NCBI RefSeq assembly: GCF_000283155.1
Contig: NW_004454177.1
Coordinates: forward strand, 5,495,345 to 5,559,344
DNA: 64,000 nt
DNA from: Ceratotherium simum simum
Lineage: Eukaryota > Chordata > Mammalia > Perissodactyla > Rhinocerotidae
Reading direction: 5' to 3'
Position 1 is the stretch's first letter. Every line of letters starts with the position of its first letter. The notes beneath the pieces are model-generated. The model was not told the DNA's origin. It made no database searches and saw nothing but the letters and a program-made list of their open reading frames with translations. The position numbers and the translations under genes are program-made. Positions 48,401 through 59,932 of the stretch are shown here, piece after piece.

Positions 48401-51359
48401 TGACTGTATATGAAAAGCTGTTTTGGGCCCTATATCCTTCATTAAACAACTGATGGCTATTTGCAAAAATGGATCTTAAGTAATCATGTCACTATATATA
48501 TATATATCTCAAATCACTACATTGTACACCTTAACCTTACACCATGTTATATGTCAATTATATCTTGCTAAAGCTGGGAAAAAAATCTATATTGGGAATA
48601 AATCAAAGATAAACAAAAATCAACTCTAAATGGCAATAGCATGCAGAAGGGATGGATTATCCTGAAGCATATCAGTGCTTTCGACATGTCCCATCTGTCA
48701 TTATCATTAAAGCATGCTGCATGGTTAAAAAAAAAAAGATCCTAAGGATGCTACAAATTAGGCAGTGCAATGGAATGTAGGCTGGCACAGCGGCTGCTTT
48801 AAACACAAAATTGGTTTCCTCAGTTTGGAGGAGCTGATTGAAGAGAAAGGCTTCCAATGTCGGGATACTCTTGACTCTACTGCTATGGCTGCGAAAGTAA
48901 GTCCAGGCCAGGCACATCATATGCGTGTTCACCTATGAACACACACGGACACACACATTCAGAGTATTTGGACATGTGATTCTGAATGTGCACTCTAATG
49001 CTGCCCCCGGGCCTTACTCACTGCATCTCCTGGCATGCAGTCAAGCCACATACCCTCTACGAAATGTCACATCGAATATGAAATGCAAACATATGAAAAG
49101 TGTTGGCACTTTCAACTTAATTTAATAGACTCAAATTTTTTCTTTTGAATAGTTAAGACTCATTATTTCCTATGATCTCTGTTGCTTCCTTCTTCTTGGC
49201 TAGAACATCCCTAGACTTATGAGGAAAATGCAAAGTAGAAGATGGCAGAAACCTCTTCTATTGGCTTCTGTGGGAGTTCTAGAGAAAGCTCATAAATACA
49301 AAGAATGCTGGGCTGATTTCCTAACAAGGAAAGAAACATATCTTACCGTCTTCTCCCCAAGCGCCAACTAGAAAATAAATAATAAGAAAAAAAGAGTAAA
49401 TGTCGTGAGTGCCTGAAATTCCAAGGAGAAAATGTGCTGTGGTCTACTCTGAGCACTTTTGGACATTTTCAAGTTCTTCCCAACTCCCACCGGATAACAG
49501 TCATTCCCATACCCCAGATAAATGACACATACTATTGGGTATTGACCAGGGGTTCCTGATCAATTTTGGATGAAACAGAGAAAGGAAGCATCTAGCATTA
49601 AACACGAACACACAATATTTGACAAATAGACGTTAGAACAAGTTGGGGCTGCTTTTTGTGTGACTGGAGAAATAGCAAACGAATTTTGCAGTCAAGCCTC
49701 CATTTTGAAAATCGGTCTCTGACGGGAAGAAAAACAAACTCTTGGTTAGGTACAAATGATGAGATTTTTGTTCTATCTCTGGATATTGTTTGTCTGATGG
49801 TTCAGTTTTTCCATCTGTTTTCTGCTTGAGACAGGGATGGAAATATTTGAAACTCCAAATACTCATCAACTAGAGCCTGTGCCTTTAAGATCCTGATCAC
49901 ATTTCCACTGGGCCCTCTAGAGTCTCCTAACTCAGCAATAACCTGGTTTCATTACAACGACCAGTTTCCTTGACGTTGCCTGAGACTGTTCTGTAAACCT
50001 GGACCTCTCTTTTACCAACAGCCTCTTCACTGGGTGAGACAGACCCCTCCGCCCCGTCCCATACCTAGAGCAGATTGGACACATTCTCCTGATGCCAAAT
50101 CTCTAGGGGTGCTTGGGTCTTTGATAGTATCTCTCTCTCACTTTCTTTTTAGGCAAAGCCTAAAGAAAGCTTAAGAAAATGCCTGATCACTCTGCAGGAG
50201 TCACACCCTGCTCCTTGATACTCAAAATGTGTTCCTTGGACCAGGAGCAGCCTAATAAGCCTGAGAATTTAGAAATGCAGAATCGCAGTTCCCACTCCAG
50301 ACCTACTAAAGCAGAAGCTTCAGTTGAACAAGTTCCCGGGTGATTTGTGTGCATATTTAAGCTTGAGAAACTCAAGATGGAGCAGGAAGTGGAGACATCA
50401 TGGCTATGGCTCTGAGATGGGGGCCCCAACTGTGGTAGTATTTTCTAGGTCTCTGAAATAAAACCATTGTGAGCCATTTTGCCTCATGCACTGCAGTCAT
50501 TAATAGCACAGGCCCCGTAGACAGATAGTCCTAATTTCCCAGATCAGCTTTAGCACTTACTGTGTGGTTTTAAACAAGTTATTTAACTTCTTTGAGTATC
50601 AGTCTCTTCATGAGTAAAATAGAGGATATAATGTTTATCTTCCAAGGCGGAGGTAAGGATTAAATTAGTTAACATATGTAAAGAAATTTTTTTACACAGT
50701 ATCTAGCTCAATAAATGGCAACACAGTATCTAGCTCAATAAACGGCAACCTTCTAAAAAAAATCTTATTTATCTGATATGATATATGGAAACACTCTTGG
50801 TTATTTACCAATTTATATTCCACCTTTCTTCAAAAAGGATTAAACTAATTGAAAGTTCTTGGTCAATTAAAAAGGACTGAAAATTATGATGTGTTTTGTT
50901 GTCTCAGATACCGTGCTTGCTATACCCTGCACAGAGTTTGGGTTCAGCAATCTAGTCTCCTCGCAAGGAGTGCAGGTTAGTTCTTCTAATCTCTTTTGTG
51001 CTAGTTCTTAAGGGCTGGGTAGTTCACTGACAGAACGAGCTTGCTCTTGGAGGCAGAGAGACCTCTTTGCTTTCAGTAGATATGATCATCCCAGACACTT
51101 TTCTTTGTTCCCTGGAAGGTCTCCGGGGGCCTGGGGCACATCTTTTTCATTAGGCTGCAGCCTTAGTTCCTTCTGCCAACATTGCACAAACAGTTCCTTA
51201 CATCTTCTAGTAAATGAGGCTCCTTCGTACCACTGGGCAGCACCAGGTTAGGCTGTGAGCCTTCCCGTGGTCTGGAGAAACACCACCCTTTTCCATTCCG
51301 TCCTACTCACCTGATAAGAGGCAGAGTCCCAGAACTCTCCAGAGATTTCCCGGCTGCAT
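42436..51359 (-). CDS. CD3E: CD3E, T-cell surface glycoprotein CD3 epsilon chain (complete, 8 coding exons)
   Basis: Coding exons on the minus strand: 51359-51311 (49 bp), 49367-49347 (21 bp), 48270-48256 (15 bp), 45622-45587 (36 bp), 45153-44938 (216 bp), 44120-43953 (168 bp), 43397-43351 (47 bp) and 42492-42436 (TGA). They join in frame to 202 residues; human has 207. Seen: signal peptide about 1-21; a short N-terminal segment built from three micro-exons; a C2-type Ig domain with Cys55, Trp65 and Cys96; a CENC stalk at 114-117; a transmembrane helix about 122-145 with Asp132; a basic juxtamembrane run; the proline-rich [11 protein letters not shown] (174-184), which is the known NCK-binding site; and an ITAM with Tyr183 and Tyr194 (YAGL). 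Epsilon pairs with both gamma and delta and is needed for TCR surface expression. No N-glycosylation sequon is present, as in human. The C-terminus is NQRGI versus human NQRRI. Confidence 0.96.
42556..42800 (+). repeat. MIR SINE next to the last CD3E coding exon
   Basis: GACTAGGAGTCAGGAGGC and TTCCCATCTCAAAAATGGGA are MIR core phrases. It lies in the final CD3E intron. Confidence 0.75.
44283..44545 (+). repeat. MIR SINE in a CD3E intron
   Basis: GGAGTCAGAAAGTGCTGGGT, CAGCTCCATTACTCACTAGC and CTCAATAAGTGTTAGCTATC in order. Confidence 0.8.
46480..46720 (+). repeat. MIR SINE in a CD3E intron
   Basis: GAGCAAGTCATTTAACCTCT, TTCTTCATCTGGGAAATGGA and GATGCTCAAGAAAAATGTTA follow MIR order. Confidence 0.8.
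47160..47640. repeat. Two MIR-class repeats
   Basis: A plus-strand MIR (CCTTGGTTTCCTTATCTGTA at about 47262-47281) is followed by an antisense-type block (GTAATGTTCTAAGTGAATTA, AACCCTCTAAGCTAGGTATT). Confidence 0.6.
47640..47960 (+). repeat. LINE-2 3' end
   Basis: L2 tail with AACTCAGCTCAAGAATCACC, then GGGAGTCTTTCCCAACTACC and CCATCACCTTCTTGAGGGG. Confidence 0.65.
50205..50405. mobile_element. MER5-like hAT relic
   Basis: ACTCAAAATGTGTTCCTTGG at one end and TTTAAGCTTGAGAAACTCA at the other. The interior is diverged. Confidence 0.5.
50470..50760 (+). repeat. MIR SINE with a short duplicated tail
   Basis: MIR phrases (TTAAACAAGTTATTTAACTT, TCTCTTCATGAGTAAAATAG). ACACAGTATCTAGCTCAATA occurs twice about 30 bp apart near 50694-50745, a local tandem duplication. 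Confidence 0.7.
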
Positions 51360-51760
51360 CCTTCTCTCTCTGGACACTTACTCTACCCAAGATGGCGGAG
51401 GCCACTTGGCTTATTACTTCTGGAAAAGAAACCAGAGGACTTTTACAAAGCGCCTGCTGGAGACGTTTCCTCTGGACCATTGGTCCCAATGCTAGGACTC
51501 GAGAGGGAGACTCACCATTTTCCGAAGCAGGCACCTAAGGCTGGGAGGGGAGGCAGGTTTCTGAACCCCACACAGGAAGCGTGGAGGGGCCTCTGGGCCT
51601 ACAGGGTTCTACGTCACTTGGAGACGTTCGAGGCAGAGGCAGCCACCTGGGTTGGCTGGGGAGAGTTGGGCCCCCTATCTGCCCACAAGCCGAGCAGGAC
51701 GACTGGCAAAACCTGAAAGTGCAGTGAAAAATACCTGGAATGTAGCTGCCACGCCTTACA
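51311..51760 (-). promoter_or_regulatory. CD3E: CD3E 5' UTR: non-coding exon 1 and start-codon exon, promoter upstream
   Basis: The ATG exon extends 60 bp 5' of the start codon to an acceptor at 51419/51420. A donor (AATG|GTGAGTC, minus strand) at 51515/51516 marks the end of a non-coding first exon. Its sequence resembles the human CD3E leader as I remember it. The start site is not fixed by the sequence; about 51.7 kb is my estimate. Confidence 0.55.
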
Positions 51761-52084
51761 CAATGCACCTCCACACTGGGGGCTCCCCTCTCACACACCC
51801 CTCACCCCCAAACAAGCTGAGACAGGAAGAGAGGAGCGATGAATGTCTGCTCTCGTTATGGTGTGCGCGGCATGGAGCAGCAGGATGCGGCCATTTTGTT
51901 AACAAAAGCAGTTGGCTTGAAAACACAGGTTGCCTTAAAACCATGGGATGCCATTTTTTTTGGCCTATAATATTTACAAAAATATTTAAAAATGTGACAT
52001 TCCATGTTGGAAAGGATAAAGAGTGACAGTCTCAAAATCTGCTGACATGAGAGTAAACCGATCCAGCCTTTCTTTATTTTTGAG

Positions 52085-52255
52085 CATGCTTTAATTAAAT
52101 GCTCATTCTGCAGCAGGCACTGTGCCAAGGGCTTTACCAACATCTCTCATTTAATCCTCAAAACCACCCTTTAAGGTAGGTATTATTTTTATCCCCATTT
52201 TATACTTTAGCAAACTGAGGCTCAAACAGGTTATCTAACTTGTCACAGATTGCAG
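52085..52255 (-). repeat. MIR SINE
   Basis: Antisense MIR: CACTGTGCCAAGGGCTTTAC, TAATCCTCAAAACCACCCTT and CAAACTGAGGCTCAAACAGG. Confidence 0.75.
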
Positions 52256-52793
52256 ATCTCTGGGATCCTAGAAAATATTTTGGCAAAATTCATTTAGTGT
52301 CTGCTCTGCTGCAGCTGGGTGCTAGTAATAGAGCAGTAACAAGATAGTCCTCATGAAGGATGAAAGGAAATGCGGACATAGATTTTTTCAGGAGATTGAT
52401 GCTGAAAAAGAGGAAATACAGGTGCTGTGGGAGTGATAAAAGGGGGGCCTAATATAGTCCAGGGGTAGAGAATTTCTCCCTGAGAAGGTGACGTCTAAGC
52501 TGAAATGTGATGGATGAATAGGAGTGAACCAGGTGGAGGGGAGGACAAGTAAACATTCCAGACAGAGGGAGTAGTATATCTGAAGCCGGGAGATGAGGAT
52601 GAGAGGCTCATTCAAGAATCTGGAAGTCCAGAAAGACAGGTAGCTGAGGGAGATAGAAGGAGTGGCAAGAAATGGGGTCAGAGACTCAGCAGAGGCCAGA
52701 TGGCAAGGGATTTACAAGCCTCGTTAAAGATTCTGAAGGATTCTTCTAAGGGCAATGGGAAACAACTGAAGGGTCTAAAACAGGGGAGCAACC

Positions 52794-53036
52794 GGGGGCT
52801 GGCCCGGTGGTGTAGCGGTTAAGTGCACGAGCTCTGTTGCAGTGGCTCGGTGTTCGGATCCCCGGCGCGCACCAATGCACCGCTTGTCAAACCAGGCTGC
52901 GGCGGCCTCTCATATAAAGTGGAGGAAGATGGGCACAGACGTTAGCCCAGAGCCAGTCTTCCTCAGCAAAAAGAGGAGGATTGGCAGATGTTAGCTCAGG
53001 GCTGATCTTCCTCACACACACACACAAAATAAATAA
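52794..53036 (+). mobile_element. ERE SINE 14
   Basis: ERE with GGGGGCTGGCCCGGTGGTG head and CA-repeat tail. ACAGGGGAGC is duplicated on both sides. Confidence 0.92.
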
Positions 53037-53869
53037 GACAGGGGAGCCACAGTATCAAATTCTTAACAATTCCTTAAATTTTTAAATGAGAAAAAATTTA
53101 ATTATAAGTAATATATGCATATGTTAAAAACAGTGAAGTGCAGGGAAGGGTATATAACACCAGTCCTCTGTCCCACGTTGCCTCAGCCCAATTCCTCTCC
53201 CTAGAGAAAACCACTTTTCACTTTGTAAACTGTTTTTTCTGGTGGTTACCTTCTTATCTCTAAATGTGCATTGTCATCATTGGGGTTCTCTGGGAAACGA
53301 ACTGAGGTGGAGATCCGTGTGCAGGTGGCTCACTGAGGGAGCACAGGAACAGCACCTGTAAGGGAAGGAAGCGGGGCTGGGCGGAGGGAGAAGGTGAGCT
53401 ACAATGAGGTAGCAACAGAGAGCTCAGCCAATCCCACAGGGTTTCTCGGGCTGGGATGACCCTTCAGAGTGGTGCTGAACTGAGGCCACTGGCACATCAT
53501 CTAGTCTTGGATGTGAGCTGTTCCCAGAGAGGGGATGTGAACTTGGATGAGGCAGCTGCTCCTGCTGAGGACAATTCCTGTGAAAGGGCTCAGCTGTGAG
53601 CCCTCGGGGGACACAATCCCAGCAGCTGGGCGAGTGAGAGCTCCTCAAGGGGGCACCTTGGTGGCACCGACAGCATGCACACAGTTCACCCCTTGCTCTG
53701 CTTGGACCCACTTGCTATATAACAATTTCACCCCATCCTTAAACAGCCTTTTCAGAACTCTGGTTGATCTCTTTTCCTGAAGAAGCTTATAAAAGGAAAG
53801 TTAGTGGGACAAATTACAGTCCCACTACACAGCTGTTCTGGGGGCCCATCTGAAAGTCATCATCTCTCT

Positions 53870-55200
53870 CCTTTGTTACCCATTGTGGATTGCTCCCAGC
53901 CTCAGCTGGCGCTTCTGTTGATGGAAGGGAAGACATAGATTGAGGAGTCTGAGCCCCTGGTCAGCAAGGCTTTTGCAGGCTGTGAACCCTTGGGTTCTGC
54001 ATGTATACTGCCTGCTCCCTGCAGCCCTGACTCCTCTACCAGTATGTCTACTCTAGCAGCATGCCAAGAGCTTCTTTTCAAATTGTATATAATTCTCTGC
54101 TGCAGATGGAATGGCCTTTCTCCAGAACCCTAGGTGTCAACATTGTGATTCTCTACTAGAGCTTGCCATAAACTCCGAAAGGCATCTTTTCCCACCACAG
54201 ATACTTCTAATTACCATCAGGTGTGCCAAAATATGGACCAAGTTGCAGAACTGCTTGCACTGCCACCTGGACTTGCTGCAGACTGCTTTACTCCTCTGGG
54301 CTCCACTCAAAGCTAGAAGAGTTCCACGTCACATGGTAGATAAATCAAGCGCAGAATATGCTCCTCCAAAACATGAGGGACCTCTAAGGCGTTGTGTTTC
54401 TTTCTTAATGGTGGGGCAGTACAAGGTTTAATATCATGACCTCTACTTTGGAAGGGATGGCCTTCCAAAGGCCCAAGACTCTGGAGTCCTAAAAAGGTCA
54501 CTTATATGGCAGGCCCCTGAATCTTCATAGGGTTTATCTCCCATTCCCCAAGGCCTCCAAGTACTTGCCATTTCTTGCTCATTTGATTTGATTAACATGA
54601 TGTCATTGATGTAGTGGACCAATGTAATGTTCTGAAGAATGTCCAGATCATCTAGGTACCTTCAGACCATATTATGACAGAAAGTGGATAAGTTAATATG
54701 GCCCTAGGCCAGACCAGGAAAGTATATTGTCTGTTGCCATATGTGAATGCTCCAATAAAGATATTGCATTTGGCATAGCTGCTGCATTTGGGGCTACTAC
54801 TTGGCTAAGTTTGCAGTAGTCCACTCTCATGCACAATGATTTTTCATTTTTCGCAAAGGCCAAATTAGTGAATTAAATGGGGATGTGACAGGACCACCAT
54901 CCCTGCATCCTTTAAATCTTTCTAAGTGACACAAATCTCTACCATTCCCTTTAGGATGCAATATTGCTTTTTATTTACAATCTTGGCTGGGAGTCATAGA
55001 AAGTTTCAAGGGCTTCCACTAGCTTTTCCTAATACAATAGCACTTATTAACAGGTCAAGGAACCCAGGTGAAGGTTCTGCCAACTGCTGTGTCCGTAAAT
55101 GTCCCTTGGGCCATTTGAAAGTCATGTGGGATGTAGGACAATTTTTTGTTTTGCTGACTTATTCTGTACATTGCAAGATGCCAGCATTTGGTTAACTAAC
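53870..55200 (-). pseudogene. Endogenous retrovirus pol fragment (reverse transcriptase, decayed)
   Basis: On the minus strand, about 54900-54590, the conceptual translation in broken frames keeps reverse-transcriptase palm features. A VDYCKL-type segment is followed by the catalytic motif, here YIND where an active enzyme has Y-x-D-D. Stops and frame changes make it non-functional. The rest of the block is inferred to be the same element from continuity. No LTR was recognised on either side, so it is an internal fragment of a class I (gamma-like) element. Confidence 0.6.
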
Positions 55201-55624
55201 TGCCTGCAGCATTGCACACAAACAACCCCACACATTTCCAAAATACCCTCTAGAGAACAGTACCATCTCAGTTGAGAATCACTATTCTAGAGAATTCCTC
55301 CCTCCTGGGTTCACAGAATCTAGTCTCCAGTTCCCTCCCAAAATGAACAGAAGGAGGCAGCAATTGACTAGGAAATCAGCATTATGGGCGCATACATGCT
55401 GGGTGTGAGATGTCTCTACTCTTCTGGACTTCGCCCTCACTCAACCTGTACCACAAGCCACCAGACCAGCCCGGAAGCCCCTTCTGTTTACTGGGAGTCT
55501 ACTTATGCGCATTCTTCCTTCTGGTTTCCCAGATGGTTCCCATCTCCTCTTAGGTTCTAGCAAACTTGTAGTCCCCAAGCAGCACCCCATCTTTTCTTTT
55601 TGGAGGATTGTGATTTTTAAAAAA

Positions 55625-56665
55625 ATTTTGGTAAAATACACATAACATAAAATTTACCATCTTAACCATTTTCAAGTGTACAGTTCAGTAGTATTAAGTA
55701 CATTCATATTGTTGTGCAGCCAATCTCCAGAACTCTTTTCACCTCATAAAACTGAAACTCTGTACCCATTAAACAACTCCCCGTTCCCCCCTCTTTCCAG
55801 CCCCTGGCAACAACCATTCTACTTTGTCTCTATGAATTTGATTACTCTAGGAACCTCATATAAATAGAATCATACAGTTTTTGTCTTTTTGTGACTGGCT
55901 TATTTCACTTAGCATAATGTCCTCAAGATTAAGGCTGAATAATATTTTATTTATGTATATACCATAATTTGTTTAACTATTCACCTGTTGATAGACTCTT
56001 GGGTTGCTTCCAACTTTTTGCTATTATGAATAATGTTGCTATGAACATGCGTGTACAAATATCTCTTCAAGACTCTGCTTTGAAGTCTTTTGGGTATATA
56101 CCCAGAAGTGGAATTACTGGATCATACATTACTTCTATGTTTAATTTTTTGAGGAACTGCCATACTATTTTCCACAGTAGCTGTACCATTTTACATTCCC
56201 ACTGACAGTGCACAAAGGTTCCAATTTTTCCACATCCTCGCTAACCATTGTTATTTTCTGTTTTTTTGATAATAGCCATCCTAATGGGTGTGTGGTGATA
56301 TTTCATTGTGGTTTTGACTTGCATTTCCTGATGATTAGTGATGTTGAGCATCTTTTCATTTGCTTGTTGGCCATTTTATATCTTCTTGGGAGAAATGTCT
56401 ATTCTTCAAGTCCTTTGCTAATTTTTTAATTGGTTGTTTGTTGTTGTTGTTGTTGTTGTTAAGCTGTAGGAGTTCTTCATATATTCTAGATATTAACCCC
56501 TTATCAGATATATGATTTGCAAATATTTTCCCCCATTCTGTAGGTTGCCTTTTCACTCTGTTGATTGTGTCCCTCAATGCACAGTTTTAAATTTTGATGT
56601 AGTCCAATTTACCTATTTTTTACTTTTGTTGCCTCTGCTTTTGGTGTCATGCAGTGGCCCCATTT
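55625..56665 (-). mobile_element. LINE-1 (antisense), 3' UTR and ORF2 end
   Basis: Antisense L1 similar in layout to the copy at 11-12 kb. A minus-strand frame near 56577-56356 has the ORF2 C-terminal signature. A (GTT)n run at about 56439-56460 lies inside it. Confidence 0.85.
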
Positions 56666-56699
56666 TACTGCCAGCCTAGAGAACTCTTCAGGCTGGGGA

Positions 56700-58310
56700 A
56701 GAGGAGGAAGATTGCATTAACCCTTTGAGTCTCACTTGGCTGTTACATGGTGGTCTCTCTCTGCCTCCATGTTTGGCCCCACCAATCTATTCTCCATAAG
56801 ATAGTGAGAGTGAATTCAAAACACAACAAAAAATGTGATTTTCTCACACTACTGCTTGAAGCTTGAAACTCTCCCCCATCATTCTCAGGATAATTATAAA
56901 GGGTTGGTGGGAGGGTTGGGGAGGAGTCTTGTTCCTGATTCTCTCTCCAGCTTTATCTAGCCTTCTATTTCTCCCTCCTCTTCTCTCATGCTTTAACTAT
57001 ACCAAGTTATTTGTAGATGCCTCAACACTCCATGCTTTTTCTTTTTCTTATTTCCAAGCCTCTACATACACTTGGTTTTTCTGCCTAGAAAATTCACCTT
57101 CGTCTTGATCAACTCACACTCATGCTTCAGGTTTCAACTTAGATGCATCATCCTCCAGGAAGCCTGCCCCAACCCCCAAACAAAAGGTTAGGTTAAGCAA
57201 CCCTCCTGATCACAGCACTTGTTATAATTGCCATTTACTTGTCTTCCCTCTTCTACACCACTGTGTCCCATAGAATATTGTTTCCCAGTCCAACACTTTG
57301 CTGAAGGAATAGGTAGGTGGCTGTGTGTAACAAAGGTCTTAGTCAAACTGGAGGCTGGATGCTGCTTTCTTCTCACCCCTTGACATAGCCTGAGGTGGAG
57401 ATTCTATTCCACTCATAACAAGTACCACTTGTAGAGGACTGGGTTTGTCATTGGGTTCTGGTACCAAAGTAAGTTTATGCCTAAATTGGGAAGCTTAAGA
57501 CCTGTTGATTCTGTCTAAGACTCTTAGCTCCAGAGTTTTCCTTAGGTCACCTATCCTGCCTCATGCTCTTATCCCATAACTGTTCTACACTCTGCCCTAC
57601 CTCACTGTTCCTCTCTCAGCCCTTTCTCTTGTGCCATTTGGAATTCCACAGTAAAGAAATTGCCCCAAATCCTCAACCTCTTCACACAATGCTTTTCCCC
57701 ACACCTCCTGTCTTGCTGGAGCTTGGTTCCTCTTCTCCCTCCCTCCTCAAGACACTGCTTTTCTTGTTCTTTCTCCAAATTTCCTTGTCCCCTCTCAGGA
57801 CAAAATCAAGAGAAAAAGTCTGAACATTCTGATTATTCCTCACTGTCTCTTGCAGCCCATTATCTTTCCACTCTCCTGCACAAAACTCTTGTGGAGATGC
57901 TGTTGGTGTCTTATGTCACATCCCCTTAGCTGAACTATGACTTCAGCTGTAGCTCTGTGGTCACTTCTGATGCACACTGATGTCCCATGTCAAAAGCCTG
58001 CTGCTATGACACATCCAGGCTTTTCTGCCTCAGTTTGCAGGCAGGCACAATTCTGAATGGGTAGGAGAGGATAGGGAGTTCATGTCCCCAGAGGCAAAAG
58101 AGATGGGGAAGGTTAACCCCCTTAGGATAGGGTGAAAACTGGTGGAAGACCCACCCACTGTGAATCCTGTGTTATGTAATGTTCATAAGTCCTATCTTTC
58201 TTCTTGCTGCATCAGCCTCCTACAAGGACTGGAGTTGTGGGTGAGCAAGGGGGCTCAGCAGGTTGATGGTGGCTGGACCCCAAACTCTCTTGCTCTCGAT
58301 TAGGTTCAGG
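56700..58310. other. Intergenic, mostly decayed repeats
   Basis: About 57120-57260 is a short L2 tail (CATCATCCTCCAGGAAGCCT). The rest is pyrimidine-rich sequence resembling old dispersed repeats. I see no exon with plausible splice sites. Confidence 0.45.
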
Positions 58311-58313
58311 ACA

Positions 58314-59066
58314 TGCTACCCCAACTATGGTACTTTGGCATATTGAATATTTTAAGATGGAGTTTGAGAAAAATGGCAGAAGTGGGAAGATCACTTGGCT
58401 CTTCTCCCTCCCTTCTTCCCTGAGACAGGTCATGAAATCCTCAGAGGAGAGGTGCCCTCCCTATGCCTGGAGGAAAGGAGCATCCTTATCTCCAAAGACA
58501 AAGGACTCCTTAAGGAATCTGAACAAACAGTCCTTGCTAAGTTTCCCCCAGGTTACTACAATTACTTCATACTCCTTAACCTACCATTCCTCCACAACTG
58601 TCCACTCTTCATCAAACCTAGCATAAAATACTCAGGTCTGTTTCTTTTTTTTTCTTTTATGAGGAAGATTAGCACTGAGCTACCATCCAATGCCAATCAT
58701 CCTCTTTTTTGCTGAGGAAGATTGGCCCTGGGCTGACATCCGTGCCCATCTTCCTCTACTTTATATGGGATGCTGCCACAGCATGGCTTGACAGGTGGTG
58801 CATCGGTGCGTGCCTGGGATTCGAACCTGCAGACCCCAGGCCGCAGAAGCTGAGCGCGTGCCCTTAACTGCTGTGCCACTGCGCCAGCCCTTCAGTCAGG
58901 TCTGTTTCTTTGAGTCTACATTTCCTTATGAAGGCTCTCATGTCACGGAAAACTCATATTAAATAAATTTGTAGGCTTTTCTCCTGTTATCTGTTTTTGT
59001 CAGTTTAATTTTCAGACCCAGCCAGGGACCCTAAGAAGGTCGAGGAAAACTTTTTTCTCTCCTACA
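58314..59066 (+). mobile_element. ERV1-type LTR, plus strand, split by ERE 15
   Basis: Starts TGCTACCCCAACTATGGTAC and ends in CTCTCCTACA. A poly(A) signal AAATAAATTTG and the phrase GACCCAGCCAGGGACCCTAA lie near the 3' end, as in class I LTRs. No internal retroviral sequence is attached on either side, so it is probably a solo LTR. Confidence 0.65.
58646..58889 (-). mobile_element. ERE SINE 15, inside an LTR
   Basis: Minus-strand ERE. CAGGTCTGTTTCTTT occurs on both sides, showing insertion into the older LTR. Confidence 0.92.
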
Positions 59067-59585
59067 CTCTGTAGTAAGATCCCAAGGGCAAGAATTTCAG
59101 GCTATAGCTGTAGCTTGTCAATTACCATGATGGGCAGCTATGGGTTTTATCTGTAAATCTCAGGCAGAAGACACAGAGTGCCAGGATAGGTGTCGCAGAG
59201 TATGGCTGATTAAGTATTGTCTCATAAATATTCCATGTTTCATGTGCCTTGTGAATATTTAGGGTCTACTTAATTTATCTATCCCTTCGTGTATCAGCAG
59301 ACATCTGCTTTACTCATCAAGGTCTAACATGTCTCACAAGCTACTTGCTTCTACACTTAATTTAATCTATCTTCCTTATTTGTTTCCTTCTCTTATTTTC
59401 TATAGCAGACTTGAATATTCCTAATATTCTTAAATAACACAGCAAACACTCCTTACAAGGATTCAGGAGCCAACTTGAAGAAGCTCCCATGGGCCAAAGA
59501 TGGGATAATTTGAGAATCAATAAGGACAATGACTATAATGTTTGAAATGCATCAAATATGTTTAATGCCATGAGTTTATAATGAC

Positions 59586-59932
59586 ACCGTCAACCTTAAA
59601 AATGAAATAACAAGGTCTTTAGCTAGCCAAAATGAATTTATTCGGGCATAGCAGAGGAACTGCAATTCGAGACAAGCAAACTATGGTGAATCATAGGCAA
59701 GTCCGAGGAGACAAAGAGACAGTCAGCCTTTATTAGGTTTTAGGAAGAAATTGGGGAGGGCTGTGGCCGTTTTTCATTGGCTGCAAGCAGTGAGCAGCTT
59801 GTTGTTGCTGGGTCAGCAGGAAATCTTTCTTCCTTCTGGGGTAAGTTGCAGTTAGTGGTACGTGTATGAGAGCCCTCCCTTCATGGCTTCCTGACTCCAT
59901 TCTGACTAAGGTTTCCTTTGTTCATTTTGACA
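59586..59932 (-). repeat. 3' LTR of the defective provirus
   Basis: Begins with TGTCAAAATGAAC directly after a polypurine tract (AAAAGGGAAAAA, 59944-59933 on the minus strand). It has a CCAAT box (AGCCAATGAAAAACGG), an AATAAA-type poly(A) signal (CTAATAAAGG), and an end near GGTTGACG, a decayed match to the TGTCA start. It is about 350 bp long. Confidence 0.75.
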
